Below are positions 11,449 to 22,700 of a DNA stretch of 64,000 nt, in pieces. Both the position numbers and the translations under genes were made by a program. The stretch spans positions 124,001 through 188,000 of the forward strand of contig JAGHQL010000001.1 of NCBI GenBank assembly GCA_020080175.1, written 5' to 3'. The notes under the pieces were generated by a model. It saw only the letters and a list, made by a program, of their open reading frames with translations. It was not told the DNA's origin and searched no databases. Source of the stretch: Glutinoglossum americanum (taxonomy: Eukaryota; Ascomycota; Geoglossomycetes; Geoglossales; Geoglossaceae). Every line of letters starts with the position of its first letter. The first letter of the stretch is position 1.

Positions 11449-12397
11449 TGTCATAACCTGCAGTCAGTTACCCGGCGAGGCCATTTAGGCCTCTGCGGCC
11501 AGGTAACTAGCTCAGGTTATGTAAACAGCAACTCACTTATATAGTTATATAGATTCTACAAGCATATATCCTTATTGCTTTATGACATCTGGTCTATTGT
11601 TAAATGCCTATTGTATATATAAGCAGCTTGCTGGTCTCTCATTAGAGGTCAGCGATTAGTTCTTTTATATCTTTTACTTACTAGAATCAAGTCTATTCCA
11701 CTTACTTTACATTCTAAATTAGGCTGACATCAAGTTACTCTAAATTATCGACCATTAAGTCCATCCATTAGTCCTCATATATTTAAACCTTACCTAGACA
11801 CAAACTAGTTGGCCAGCTATTATCATTGCTATATGATGTGACGTGTAAGAACTCTCGATGCCAAGGCAACACAAAGGCACTCCGACATTGAGGGGTCTAG
11901 GGGGTTCGATAACAGTGTGATGTTGCACCCTACAGCGATGACGATAGTTGGCCAACTGATCTGCGTCTAGGTAAGGTCTAGATATACGAGGACTAATGAA
12001 TGGACTTGATAGTCGATGGTTTAGGGTGACTTGACGTCAGCCCGATTTAGAATGTAGAGTAGATGGAATAGACTTGATTCTAATAAGCAGAAGATATAGA
12101 AGAACTGATCGCTAACCTCCAGCGAGAGGCCAGCGAGCCGCTTATATATACAACGGGCATTCAACAATAGACCAGACGTCATAAAACAATAAGAATGTAC
12201 GCTTGCGGAATCTATATAGCTATATAGGCGAGTCGCCGTTTGCGTAACCCGAGCTAGTTACCCAGCCACGGAGGCCTAAATGGCCTTGCCGGGTAACCAA
12301 CTGTGAGTCATGACATGACGTTACACTATTATTGAACCTTCTAGATCTCTTGATATTAGAGTGCCTTCATATCGTCTTAATATTGAGAATTTTTACA
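11449..12397 (-). mobile_element. Solo LTR, family A, minus orientation, split by a nested LTR
   Basis: Left part 11449-11843 and right part 12321-12397 are the reverse complement of the family A LTR. Without the insertion the length is about 472 bp. Outer flanks ATTAA (11444-11448) and ATTAG (12398-12402) look like a target duplication with one transition. It lies within a family C element. Confidence 0.82.
11844..12315 (+). mobile_element. Solo LTR, family A, nested
   Basis: A 472-bp LTR starting TGTAAGAACTCTCGATGCC and ending TCATGACA, with identical 5-mers TGACG on both sides (11839-11843 and 12316-12320). It sits inside the opposite-strand LTR 11449-12397 and keeps many CG dinucleotides, so it is younger than its host. 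Confidence 0.9.
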
Positions 12398-14820
12398 ATT
12401 AGTATAATATAAGGGAAACTACTTTACTATCATAGATAAAGCATAAAAGAAAAATTTAGAGCTGTCAGAAGAATGAATATATTATGTAATCTTATTTGAC
12501 TAGACAAGTCCAGGCAAATAAAGCTTGAAATGTAATAAGAAGAAGCTTATTAACTATATAAAAACAAGAAATTATATGAAGAAGAAACAAAGTAATAAAA
12601 GATCTTTATATATATAAGGTATTAAGAAGTAAGTTGGTAAACTTACTAAGTAAATATATGAATAATACCAACACATAATAATAATAATACTATGAAGTAA
12701 ACCTATAATACTAAACTAAAGAATATCTATCTTCTTATAACAAGTCACTCAAAACAAAACATCTAAATGATATTAAATATTTGAGTATATAAGGAATCTA
12801 TAATAAATATCTAAAGTAATCTAGTTACTAATAATATCTATATATATATTACTCTTATTGTCTTACTAAATATATTAAAGAAGACATATTTTCAAGCTTT
12901 CTACAGTCTTTATTTTTGTTAATAATAAGAACTTGAGTGATAGATATATTTAAAAGCAAGATAGAATTAAAAGATATTTGAGTAATTTCTTAAAATTTAA
13001 TTTTTTTAAAATCTATAAATTTAGCTTTGTACTTTAATATCTTATATATTTCATTTAAGATATTTAAGTTGACCTACAAAGTTTCAAAGAATTTACAATG
13101 TTCCAAAACATAATTTTTAGTATTATTTAAATTATTGATATTTATAATCAAGCTAAAATGCCAAGAGGTTAAAAGTATAATTTTTTAAAAACAACTACTC
13201 AAAACTAAAACTCTAAAAGCTATTCATAACTATTATTAATTTGAGAGTCAGTTTTGAATCTTTACTTAGTTAAGTAGGGTACTGACCAGATGTCGTTATA
13301 GTAAATTTTGTCTCTAAAAAAAGATCTTATTTTAATTCTAACTTTTGTTTTTAAAATTAACTCCTTTCTTCTATAATCTTGATATATTATCTACAATAAA
13401 CTCTTTCTATTCAAATAACCCTTAGGCATTTTTAGTCCAATACTAATTTATTAAACTTAATTTTGAAGATAAACTACTTTCTAATTTAGATTAAATAAAT
13501 TATAGAGAGCCAATACTAGTAGTGAAAGTATACTTATTAGACTTATTTTAATTAGAAAATACTGAAGTAAAAGTTCTTTTGAAACATTTTTATAAAGTCT
13601 TAAAATATTAATAATTCTTTAAGAAGAGAAGATTATTTCATTAAATAAGGAGTAGATAGCACTTGTGTTTACTAGCAATAAGATGAAGTTAACTTAAAAA
13701 GTATATTATACTATTATATTTTATGACAATAAACAACTATTAGAAAAAGATATAGAAATGATATATAATTATTAGCTTCCCTCTTTCTTTCTTTCTTACA
13801 ACTTAATATATAATAAGAAATTCATTATATAATCTTTGAAATCTAAAAAAATAACTAATTGATAAAATAAAGAATATTAACTAAAATAAATCGATTCTAG
13901 ACAGAGTAAAGTAGTATGTAATAAATTAAGTAACTAACCTAACTTGTTGAAATTAAAAAGAATAAAGGTTTTTTAATTTAATAAGTTGTAGAACTAAATA
14001 TTAAAAAAATCTATTTATCAGATCTTAATAGTCTTATACTCTAAAATTACTAGTTACTCTTTTTCTTTTACTACTTATATTTTTTTCTAAATTAGATTTA
14101 GTGACTTGTATTTTATTCACTTATAATCTTTTAATCTCCTCCTCTAATTATATAATTCTTATGTTCTGTTGCCACCAAAGCTAACAGGTTTCAATTCAAC
14201 CAATTTAGTTACCCTCTATCTAGACTCTAGATATTTAATATTAGCTCATGTTTTAACAAAAGAGGCTCTAATCTCAGGAATAACCTCTTCTAAAAATATC
14301 TTACCTCAAGAAGCCAAAAATACTCCTAAGCTAAATCACTTTAGTACAAGGGCTAAAATTAAGTCAGCACCAGGATATTAATTGTCTGTTTGAGGTTTCA
14401 ATTGTATTATTGCTTGGCTCTTGCAGAGCAACATTGTCTTATTAATTGTAGCCCTCGCAGTGACTTTGGGCCCTTCTTAGTTGCTTAAACGCAGTATTGT
14501 CCTTCTATAATTAGCCACAATTTGAACTTAGAATTAATAGGAATGTTTCAGTACCAAAGGCAGTTCATTGATAAGCTGTTTAAATACTTATGATATGAGC
14601 TTATATAGTAGGTAGGGCGTTAGCTGATCTTATAAGAATTGCGAGGTAAGATTGTGATTGGGGGTTATATTGTAGGGATACGCTGTATGTGATATAGTCT
14701 GGAAGCATTGGTTTGGTTTTGGTAGGTGGTTTTTTTTTCATGGCATTTGGGATAGTAGTAGTAGAGTAGGCGATGGTATACGTTTGGGGATATGGGTTTT
14801 TTTTTTAGGGTTTCGGTACA
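12398..14820. other. Extremely AT-rich degenerate tract, no gene
   Basis: Mostly A/T with scattered short motifs. The stretch at ~12420-12520 recurs at ~10980-11065 and, inverted, at ~18170-18320, so part of this is repeat-derived. A 70-codon plus-strand frame at 14169-14381 has no recognisable similarity. From ~14380 composition rises and may be the upstream part of the Mutator-like element. I cannot assign the rest. Confidence 0.45.
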
Positions 14821-14823
14821 GCC

Positions 14824-14930
14824 ACTCTAATTTGCATGGTTACTTCAAAAATTTGTGCAACTACTCTAAAAATTTGCATGGCTACTTCAAAAACTTGTGC
14901 AACTACTCCAAAAATCTGTGCGATTACTCC
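14824..14930. repeat. Tandem repeat of about five 21-bp units
   Basis: Units of 21 bp alternate between forms resembling AAAAATTTGCATGGCTACTTC and AAAAACTTGTGCAACTACTCC, so a 42-bp higher-order unit is visible. The array lies ~150 bp upstream of the Mutator-like transposase fragment and could be its subterminal repeat region, but no terminal inverted repeat was identified. Confidence 0.7.
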
Positions 14931-15079
14931 AATCGACAACTACATAGTGTATAGTCTATATGTATATACAGCTTCAATATAACTAAGTATAAATAGTTAG
15001 CTTGATCTTATTCTTAAGTCATAATTTTGCGCATAATAAAAATTTTCTATTTCCTCTTCAACTATAAAGAGTTTGCAAT

Positions 15080-15999
15080 ATGCTTTCTGATTTGGCACCT
15101 CCACTTAATGGTACCTTTTCTACCTACGAGGATCTTTATTTACAGCTTCAATGTAAGAACTCTCGATGCCAAGGCGACATGAAGGCACTCCGACGTCGAG
15201 GGATCTAGAGGGTTCGATAACAGTGTGACGTCGCACCCCACAGCGATGACGATGGCTGGTTGACTGGTCTGCGTCTAGGTAAGGTCTAGATGTACGAGGA
15301 CTAATGGATGGACTTGATGGTCGATGGTTCAGGGCGACTTGACGTCGGCCCGATTTAGAATGTAGAGTAGACGGAATAGACTTGATTCTAGTAAGCAGGA
15401 GATGTAGAAGAACTGATTGCTAACCTCCAGCGGGAGGCTAGCGAGCCGCTTATATACACGACGGGTATTCAACAATGGAACAGACGTCATAAAGCAATAA
15501 AGATGTACGCTTACGGAATCTATATAGCTATATAGGCGAGTCGCCATTTGCATAACCCGAGCTAGTTACCTGGCTGCGGAGGCTTAAATGGCCTCGCTGG
15601 GTAACCGACTGCAGGTCATGACATTCAAGATCATACCAGAGATCATGGCTATATAATCACTATTGGTAAGAGTAAGCAGAAGCGAAAAGGCCTTATCCGT
15701 ACTCAATACATTCAATGTGTAAAGAGTGGAAAGCTCTAAGACTAAGTTACTGATTGTAAGAAACCCCTAATTAGTCAGAAAACTGAATGTTCATTTAAAT
15801 GCAAAGCACAAAAAAAAGAAGAAATTAAGAATAGAAAAGAGGAGGTTCAATGGGAGCTTACTGTAATGGATCCAACACATGACTATAGTCTGAATGATGC
15901 TATTGTATATCACTAACATCGCAAGTTTTCTGCTGCTATTTATGAGCAGGTTACAACTATGACCGGAGCTGGAATTACTCCAAAGCAAATTTCTGTTAC
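15080..15999 (+). pseudogene. Mutator-like (MULE) transposase fragment with FAR1-type N-terminal domain, decayed
   Basis: The frame starts at 15080 (MLSDLAPPLNGTFSTYEDLY) and is interrupted after 24 codons by the solo LTR 15152-15623. It resumes after one copy of the TTCAA target duplication as DHTRDHGYIITIGKSKQKRK, then continues with C-rich (CVKSGKL, TECSFKCKAQ) and DPTHDYSLND segments, and ends at 15999 where a second LTR begins. This is the FAR1/WRKY-GCM1-like DNA-binding N-terminus found in fungal MULE transposases (HG..I, spaced cysteines, DPTHNHP-like motif). Three in-frame stop codons lie in the remaining part and the DDE catalytic domain is absent, so it is dead. Composition is normal, unlike the surrounding AT-rich repeats. 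Confidence 0.75.
15152..15623 (+). mobile_element. Solo LTR, family A, best preserved copy
   Basis: 472 bp, TGTAAGAACTCTCGATGCC...GGTCATGACA, flanked on both sides by TTCAA (15147-15151 and 15624-15628). It keeps most CG dinucleotides and serves as the family reference. It interrupts the Mutator-like transposase fragment exactly, so it inserted after that element. No internal retrotransposon sequence remains, as expected after LTR-LTR recombination. Probably the youngest insertion in the window. Confidence 0.92.
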
Positions 16000-16471
16000 T
16001 ATAAGAACTCTTGATACTAAGGCGACATGAAGGCACTCCAACGTCGAGGGATCTAAGGAGTTCGATAATAGTGTGACATCGCACCCCGCAGCGATGACGA
16101 TGGCTGGCCAACTGGTCTGTGTCTAAGTAAGGTCTAAATATACGAGGACTACTAGATGGACTTGATAGTCGATGGTTCAGGGCGACTTGACGTTGGCCCG
16201 ATTTAGAATGTAGAGTAGACGAAATAGACTTGATTCTAATGAGCAGGAGATGTAAAAGAACTGATCGCTAACCTCTAGCGGGAGGCCAGCGAGCCACTTA
16301 TATACACGACGGGCATTTAACAATGAAACAGACGTCATAAAGTAATAAGGATATACACTTGCAGAATCCATATAGCTATATAGGCAAGTTGCCGTTTGCA
16401 TAACCTGAGCTAGTTACCCAGCCACGGAGACCTAAATGGCCTTGCTGGGTAACCGACTGCGGGTTATGACA
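16000..16471 (+). mobile_element. Solo LTR, family A
   Basis: 472-bp copy, start TATAAGAACTC, end TTATGACA. On the left it abuts the Mutator-like fragment; on the right it abuts the 3' end of a family B LTR. GTTAC occurs at 15995-15999 and again at 16474-16478, two bases off from a perfect duplication. Because the right copy fits family B sequence, this may be chance. Confidence 0.85.
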
Positions 16472-16553
16472 ATGTTACAAACATTATGTGAGTTAGTTAC
16501 CTGACTGTAGAGGCTTAACAGCTTCACTGGATAACTGACCATGGGTCATGACA
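16472..16553 (+). mobile_element. 3' end fragment of a family B LTR
   Basis: About 80 bp matching the last part of the family B LTR at 2950-3034 (GAGTTAGTTAC... then GGTCATGACA). The rest of that LTR is missing on its left, where a family A LTR adjoins it. Confidence 0.65.
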
Positions 16554-17504
16554 TGTATGTTATAGCATATAGAGCTATAAGAGATAGAACTTATAAGCTT
16601 AGATCAACATAAGATCTGTGCTTAAGTCAAGCCCTTGAGGTACTTTTCTGACCAACAGAGTTGATTCTTCAATCTCTATTAGTCAATATACCTCTTGTAT
16701 ATAATTTATTTAATAGAAGCTATCTGACGGCCTCATATCTATTCTCCTCCTTAGCTTATTTACTTCTGATATCTCATCAGACCTTCTATTAAGCTGTAAC
16801 ACTTATTTGAGCTTGAGAACTTACTTGTAAGCTTACAAATAACCTCCTAAACAACCTCCTTAAACCTCAGGCACTCGCAGTACCTCCCTAAAAGCTAACA
16901 ATATAATACATTAAGTTGATAATATAGGAATAAAGTATACAAGGCTCTACTAATAATATCATAGAGAACTTTATATAAAAGTATAACCAATGAAGAAACT
17001 GTATAAGTATTATAAGAACTTTATATAAAAGTACAGCCAGTAGTGAAAGAACTATATAAGTATCATGAGAACTTTATATAGAAGTATAGCCAGTGATAAG
17101 AGAATTACATAATATCATAAAAACTCTATATAGAAATATAGCTAGCAGTAAGAAGACTACATATGTACATAAGTAAAGAACTATAGCTAAGGGACCTGCA
17201 CAGAACTAATAAATAACCTAGCTATTAGTTAATTAAAAGAAGACTAAGTGAGCTCCTACCTTTAGTCCCTTCAGGATTATTTGTATATATAAGAGATTGG
17301 AGAAGATTTGAAAGGGAACCTTATTAGTTAATACCTATAACTATTCTAGATAAACTATCAAGACTAATAGTTTATTCTCTCTATTATATTATGTGGCTAG
17401 TCTCCCTTACTCCTTTATAACTGGCTCTTTAAGACTAACCCAGCCTTAATATCCATAGTATTTGACCTTCATAGTCTAGCTTATATAAGTAGCTATTATA
17501 TTTA
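16554..17504 (+). mobile_element. AT-rich tract with family C copy and its tandem subrepeats
   Basis: Unassigned AT-rich sequence to ~16890, then a family C copy to ~17500. It carries 3-4 copies of the ~55-60-bp subrepeat (AACTTTATATAGAAGTATAG) at 16960-17175. Its right part (AGCTTATATAAGTAGCTATTATA) matches 3240-3260 and 18120-18150. No gene seen. Confidence 0.5.
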
Positions 17505-17886
17505 TATAATGATATAGATTCTAAAAGTATATATTCTTATTGTTTTATAATATTTAGCTTATTATTGAAAGCCTGTAATATATATAAGTAGCTTATTAGC
17601 TTCTTATTAAAGGTCAACAATTAGTTTCTATATTATTTACTTACTAGAATCAAGTCTATTTTATCTACTTTATATTCTAAACTAAGCCAATATCTAGTTA
17701 TTATTGAATCATTGAACTATCAAGTCAAACTATTAGTTCTCATACATTTAAGTCATACTTAGATGTAGACTAGTCAGCTAGTTATTATCATTACTATAAA
17801 ATACAATATCATACTGTTATCAAACCTCTCTAAAACTCTTAATATTGAAGTATTTTTGTATCCTCTTGATATTGAGAGTTTTTACA
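17505..17886 (-). mobile_element. Truncated LTR, family A-like, minus orientation
   Basis: About 380 bp matching the reverse complement of the start and middle of the family A LTR, ending at the inverted TGTAAAAACTCTC end. The other end (reverse of ..TCATGACA) is missing, replaced by family C sequence. Very AT-shifted. Confidence 0.65.
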
Positions 17887-18697
17887 GCTAGGCAAGCTTT
17901 TACTCTTAAGTTTCTCAGGACTATTAGTATATATAAGAGATCAAGAAAGTCCTGAAAGGAAACCTCATCAGTTAATACTTATAACTATCCTTAGATAAAA
18001 TATTAAGATCAATAACTTACTCTCTTCATTATATCATGTAGTTAGCTTTCCTTACTTTTTTGTAACTGGCCCTTTAAGACTAATTCAGTTCTGATACTCA
18101 TAGTATCCCACCTTCATAGCTCAGCTTATATAAGTAACTATTATACTCTTATCTCTATATATTTAATAAAAAATTTTTTATAATATTTTAGATTTTATTT
18201 AATTAGACTTATCTAACTAAATAAGTTTATTTAATATATTTATTTTTTTAATAGTTTAATACTTTCTCTTTACATTTTATTTATAATATTTTATTTTACT
18301 ATAATTTTTTTGATTTAATAAATTATTACTTTAGAAAAACTAGTATACTTAGTAATTTTAAATATTATAATATTTTTTTAAAGAAATATAAGTACTTATA
18401 TATAAAGAGATATTAAAATTAAGTAACTATATATTTTAGGTGAAGTTAGTAGAGTACTTACTTGACTAAAATTTAGTTAGGAGTCTTAAGACTTTTGGTA
18501 CCATCCTCCATACAATTATTATAAATACTAAGAAAATTGTATAATTGAACTCAGGCTCTAGGACGAGGTGGCTTGAGTAACCTTTTCGCCTCAGCACGTC
18601 CTCACGTGACGACTCGTCTCCGGGACATGTTTGCATCGTGTGGCCTCTCCACTTTCTCCCACAACCCTTCGGGCTAACACTACCATCGCTAGCAATC
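17887..18697 (+). other. Family C 3' part, then AT-rich spacer and SPC3 promoter
   Basis: 17887-18160 repeats the right part of family C, including the uninterrupted site at ~17915. 18170-18320 is an inverted, heavily AT-shifted relative of ~12420-12520. From ~18540 composition is normal and this is presumably the SPC3 promoter. No other gene seen. Confidence 0.5.
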
Positions 18698-19511
18698 ATG
18701 CATTCCACCGTCGTTCGCGCGCAGAACATTTTCGGCCTGTTCACCACAGTTGCATTCTTTGTATCTGCATTTATAGGCCTTTCTGTTCTCTTCTACCGGC
18801 AAGCACCATCGGCGGATGTTAATTTAAAGAACTTGCAAGTGTATATAGCCATTCCCCCAAAAATACGTGCTGAGTTGATCTGTTAGTTAGTGGAGGCTAA
18901 GTGACCTGCAAATTTTGTTCTAGTGTTAAGGGACGACCGCATTACTATAGTTCAAAGAGGGAGGAGTATGCCCATATCAGGTTCGACCTTGACGCTGGTG
19001 AGGAAACTTCGTTCTACCTTAAGGTGCTGTATAGTATAACTAACATCCAACTGTCTATTAAGATCTGACCTCCCTCTTCAACTGGAACACTAAACAGGTT
19101 TTTGTGTACATCCTCGCCAAATGGCCCTCTCCCGGCAAGCCTGACAGCATCAATGAAGCCGTAATATGGGACCAGATCATCCCTGCCGACCCCTCACAGA
19201 ATCCTAACATCGCACCGGAGCGCCGACGCAAATCATTAGCCTCGCCGCCGTCGAAGGCCGAACGTGGCCTCATCCGGCTGCACAACGCCAAGAGTAAGTA
19301 CCAGATCACGGATAGAGCAGGCAAGATAGCAGAAAGGAGCAATGCAACACTGGAACTTGGGTGGAATGTGCAGCCGTGGGTGGGCGCTCTGGCGTGGACT
19401 ACGCATATGCAACTGGGTAGCTGGAAGGCCCTACAGGGTGGAAGGAGCAAACCGTTCAACTTTCCGGAGCTGCAGGTGAAGAAAAAATCAACTGGTGGGC
19501 GAAGCAATTGA
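18698..19511 (+). CDS. SPC3: Signal peptidase complex subunit SPC3 (SPC22/23 family), 3 exons
   Basis: Exons 18698-18840, 18924-18997 and 19063-19511 give 221 residues. The protein starts MHSTVVRAQNIFGLFTTVAFF with a single N-terminal membrane segment (about residues 12-34). It continues with the conserved lumenal SPC22/23 domain: VKGRPHYYSSKREEYAHIRFDLDADL, then LFNWNTKQVFVYILAKW and the NEAVIWDQII motif. SPC3 is an essential ER-membrane subunit of the signal peptidase complex that positions the substrate for SEC11. A short insert with RRRKSLASPPSK sits in the lumenal region, as in other filamentous ascomycetes. The gene starts only ~250 bp from the edge of the AT-rich repeat block and converges on XRN1 (202 bp between stops). 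Confidence 0.93.
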
Positions 19512-19713
19512 GAGGCAGTTTCTTTCATATAGCACGTGGGCTCGCCGGTGGTATGCTTTGCGTAAGCTAGACACCGGTCTTGGTGGCTTTGGGGTATCAG
19601 ATACACGATCTACGATACAAAGCAAATGTGATTGCCTGTCTCCCAGATGATTTACACGACGCGTGCATCAGGTCTAATCTGCCTGGTTTCCGTTATCCTT
19701 CTATTTGCGTGCT

Positions 19714-22700
19714 TCACTCTTGCTGCGTAACGGGAGTAGCCCCTCTACCTCTGTACGCTCCTCTGCCTCTTCTGCCTGTATCTCCCCTGGATCCGTTTCC
19801 GCGTAACCCTCCACGACCACGTCCCCTTCCGCGAATGTCCAGGCTTGCAGGCGGAGGTACATTTGAGTATGAAACTGGACGGGAATTTGAATTGCTCATG
19901 ATAGCACCCTCCTCTGACTCGCCCTTATCCGTGGCCACGTACCCGCTCCGGTTGGTCTGCATTCCGGCCTGTCCCCTCCCGTGTGAAGTAGTACCATGTA
20001 GTCCACCTCGCACACGACCCCGACTACCATGGAATTCAGAGCGTTGGTACCTAGCCCCTGGCGTTGAGGTAGGCTTATTCCGTATAGGGAATTGTTGATG
20101 CTCGTCATGCATCCCATCAGATTCATTTGGCTGCCCGGTGATAGCTCCCCTATACGACCCCCTGAGGGGCGGCGGAGTCCGCGCCTTCTGGAATTGACCT
20201 CGACCCCGTAATCCGGCTTGCGAGGCCTCATGGCCATTAACTGTCCATTGAGGTACTACCTTCTGTGGTTGCTTATCCTCACTGGCTTTGGTATTAACAG
20301 CCAATTGTCGATTTGTTAGATTCAGGACGGACGAAACTGGAACTGTCGAACCTCTGAATGGTGTACACCTGTCTCCAAGTGACGTTCCACTCATGAAGGT
20401 CACGTCAAAGACAATGTCCAGGAGGGTCGTCCTAGCGGTCCGGGTCAGCCCAACAACAGTTCCGCGAGTAGCAATGGGTACCCTTCCAGAATCTTGCACA
20501 TATACAATCCTGTCCCCCAAAGAAAAATTCTGGTTTCCTAACCGATGCTCCGCATCCGACGGCTTCAAAAGCCCCCTGCGCGGAACACCCTTGATCTTCT
20601 TTCCAACAATCTCCGAATTATTCTGGGCCGCCGCGTTAGCAGCCTGTTCAATCAACTTAACAACATCTGAATCTAGTTGCTCTGCTTCGAGTGGTACTTT
20701 CTCAAAGCTTTTTGCCTCCATCGACTTGAGCCAGGATTGGATTTCTTTGATTTTGGCCGGGGCCGCATCTGGATGGTAAAAGTCTGTGGGTACATAAATG
20801 TCACCCTGAGGTTTTCTCTGGATCCCAGCAATAAACTCAGGGAAATTAACCATGTACTGTTGAAGTAGATCGATTGCCTTCTGGCTAAATTCCCACCCAT
20901 TCGGCCCACGGCGAGAATACCCAAGAACTTTCAGCTTCTTGGCTTCAAACTTTAGATTCAATCCCAGATTGACTCGCTGTTCGTCTACCATGACTGAGAA
21001 GGAGGAGGTGATCTTACTCAAAACCAGTGCATTCAGGTTCAACATTCGAGCCACCGCATATGAAGGAGTGTACGGGGTTATGCGCTCTGCTCTTCGGACA
21101 ATTTCTTGCCCGAAATCTGGCTCACGTCCCCTCGCGGTTAGGACCCATACCTCTGCTTTGTTCCCTTCATGCCGGACAACCTCCAATGGACGTCCGTAGT
21201 TGTACTCTCCAAGGAAGAAGGCCCGTGTCCCTTCGGGAAACTCGTCCGCCAGCGGTAATGCTGCCTTTTCCAAGAATCTCTGATCTTTGCTGATGACCTC
21301 GTCTACCACAACTTGAGAAGCATAGTCCGTCTCCATTCCAGGAATTTGGGCATACTCCTTGATTGTTGCTCCATCGTCTGTCTTCCTCAGACCCTTTAGC
21401 ATGTCTACATGCATCAATGACTCAACCGGACCGATTACCATCCCTAGGCGCTTACTGTAGGTGTTCTCGATCCGCTGGGCTTTCTTTCGCCAAGTGTCGA
21501 TTTCCTGCGGACTATGAGGGATAGGGATGATTTGTCCTACCTTGAAATCCGATAGAACATAATCAAACAGTTCATCTGAAACCCGAACAACCTTGGCCTC
21601 CTGCAAGAAAGGGTATCCAACATGCACCCGACGTCCCAACCTGGCCTTGGCCCCCTGGACACTAGTGTGCGACTCACGCTCCATCAAGGTTATTACCATA
21701 CTCTCGTTCCTGCTCTCCTGTTGGAATATGCTAACGTTGTGGAAGCCGAGGGCGCCAGTGTGCGGCAGTACTTTCAAACTCGGAAATCCAGCTAATGCAG
21801 CAGCCCCTAGGTTTACACCATCCACTAGACCGACGAAAACCTCTAGCCCATCCATTATTGGTAGGTCAAATATATTAACAACACAATGTGAATGAGCGAT
21901 GTCAGGAAATATCCCTACTAGTGAGGAAGGGTATGTAAAGTCTGCGTCAGGCGCGTAGCTGAATTTGAGTGTTACCCCAAAATCGTTTCTCGCCCGTTCC
22001 GCCTCCGTCAGAAGGTGGTCTTTCGTCTTCATAGCGCTCAGCAGTCGCTTCTCGTCAATGAATGGAATCTTGACGACGGCTTCCCATTCCATCTTTTTCC
22101 CGTTCATGTCAAGTTCGAAGTCTCGAGGATAGAAATCAATAATGGGAGAATCAGGACTAGTCATCAACTCGTGATATGGCGTGGGAACAATCTTCTTGCT
22201 TCGGTCTGGTAGGACGCCCATGAGCTGCTGATATGGCCGGAAAGGCTGACCTAGCTGGAAATTCAGGTTGGCCTTGAGGCCTTTTTTGACATCTAAAACC
22301 CCTTACTTAACACTTTCCCGCATGCTTAGCTGTGCTTAGCATTCCTTGCTTACCTGATATCATAGGTGAGTAGTGATAGCCGTAGAACCAACTCCATGAT
22401 GCGACACCCCTGTAGTAATAGTACAGCACCCACTGCAGCCCTTCCACGTAGTTCTCGGTCAACTTCCTCAGTTCTTCTTTATTGTCGAGCCCCCATCCAA
22501 ATTTATTCCGATAATAGTCGTCCTTCCAACCATGGAATTTCTCTTGATATTTTCTCTCCATCTCCTCCTGTGCTTCTTCGGCGCTCACGTCTAGAACTTC
22601 CGCTTTCTCGTAGCGCTTAATTACCCTTAAGATCGCGAGTTCAGACTCTCCATTCTCTTCCTCGTCGTCTTCCTCCGCAGCACTGCCTGTAGGGAGGTCC

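Noticed and set aside
1900-12310. B-box-like GGTTCGATAAC in the repeats, suggesting tRNA-derived SINEs
   Set aside because: The repeats have TG..CA ends and 5-bp target duplications and no A box at the right distance, so they are solo LTRs.
15791-16111. 106-codon minus-strand frame
   Set aside because: It spans the junction between the MULE fragment and a solo LTR on the opposite strand and is an accident of the two.
16960-17175. Regularly spaced repeats that could suggest a CRISPR array
   Set aside because: The units are directly adjacent tandem copies without unique spacers, in a eukaryotic repeat; not CRISPR.
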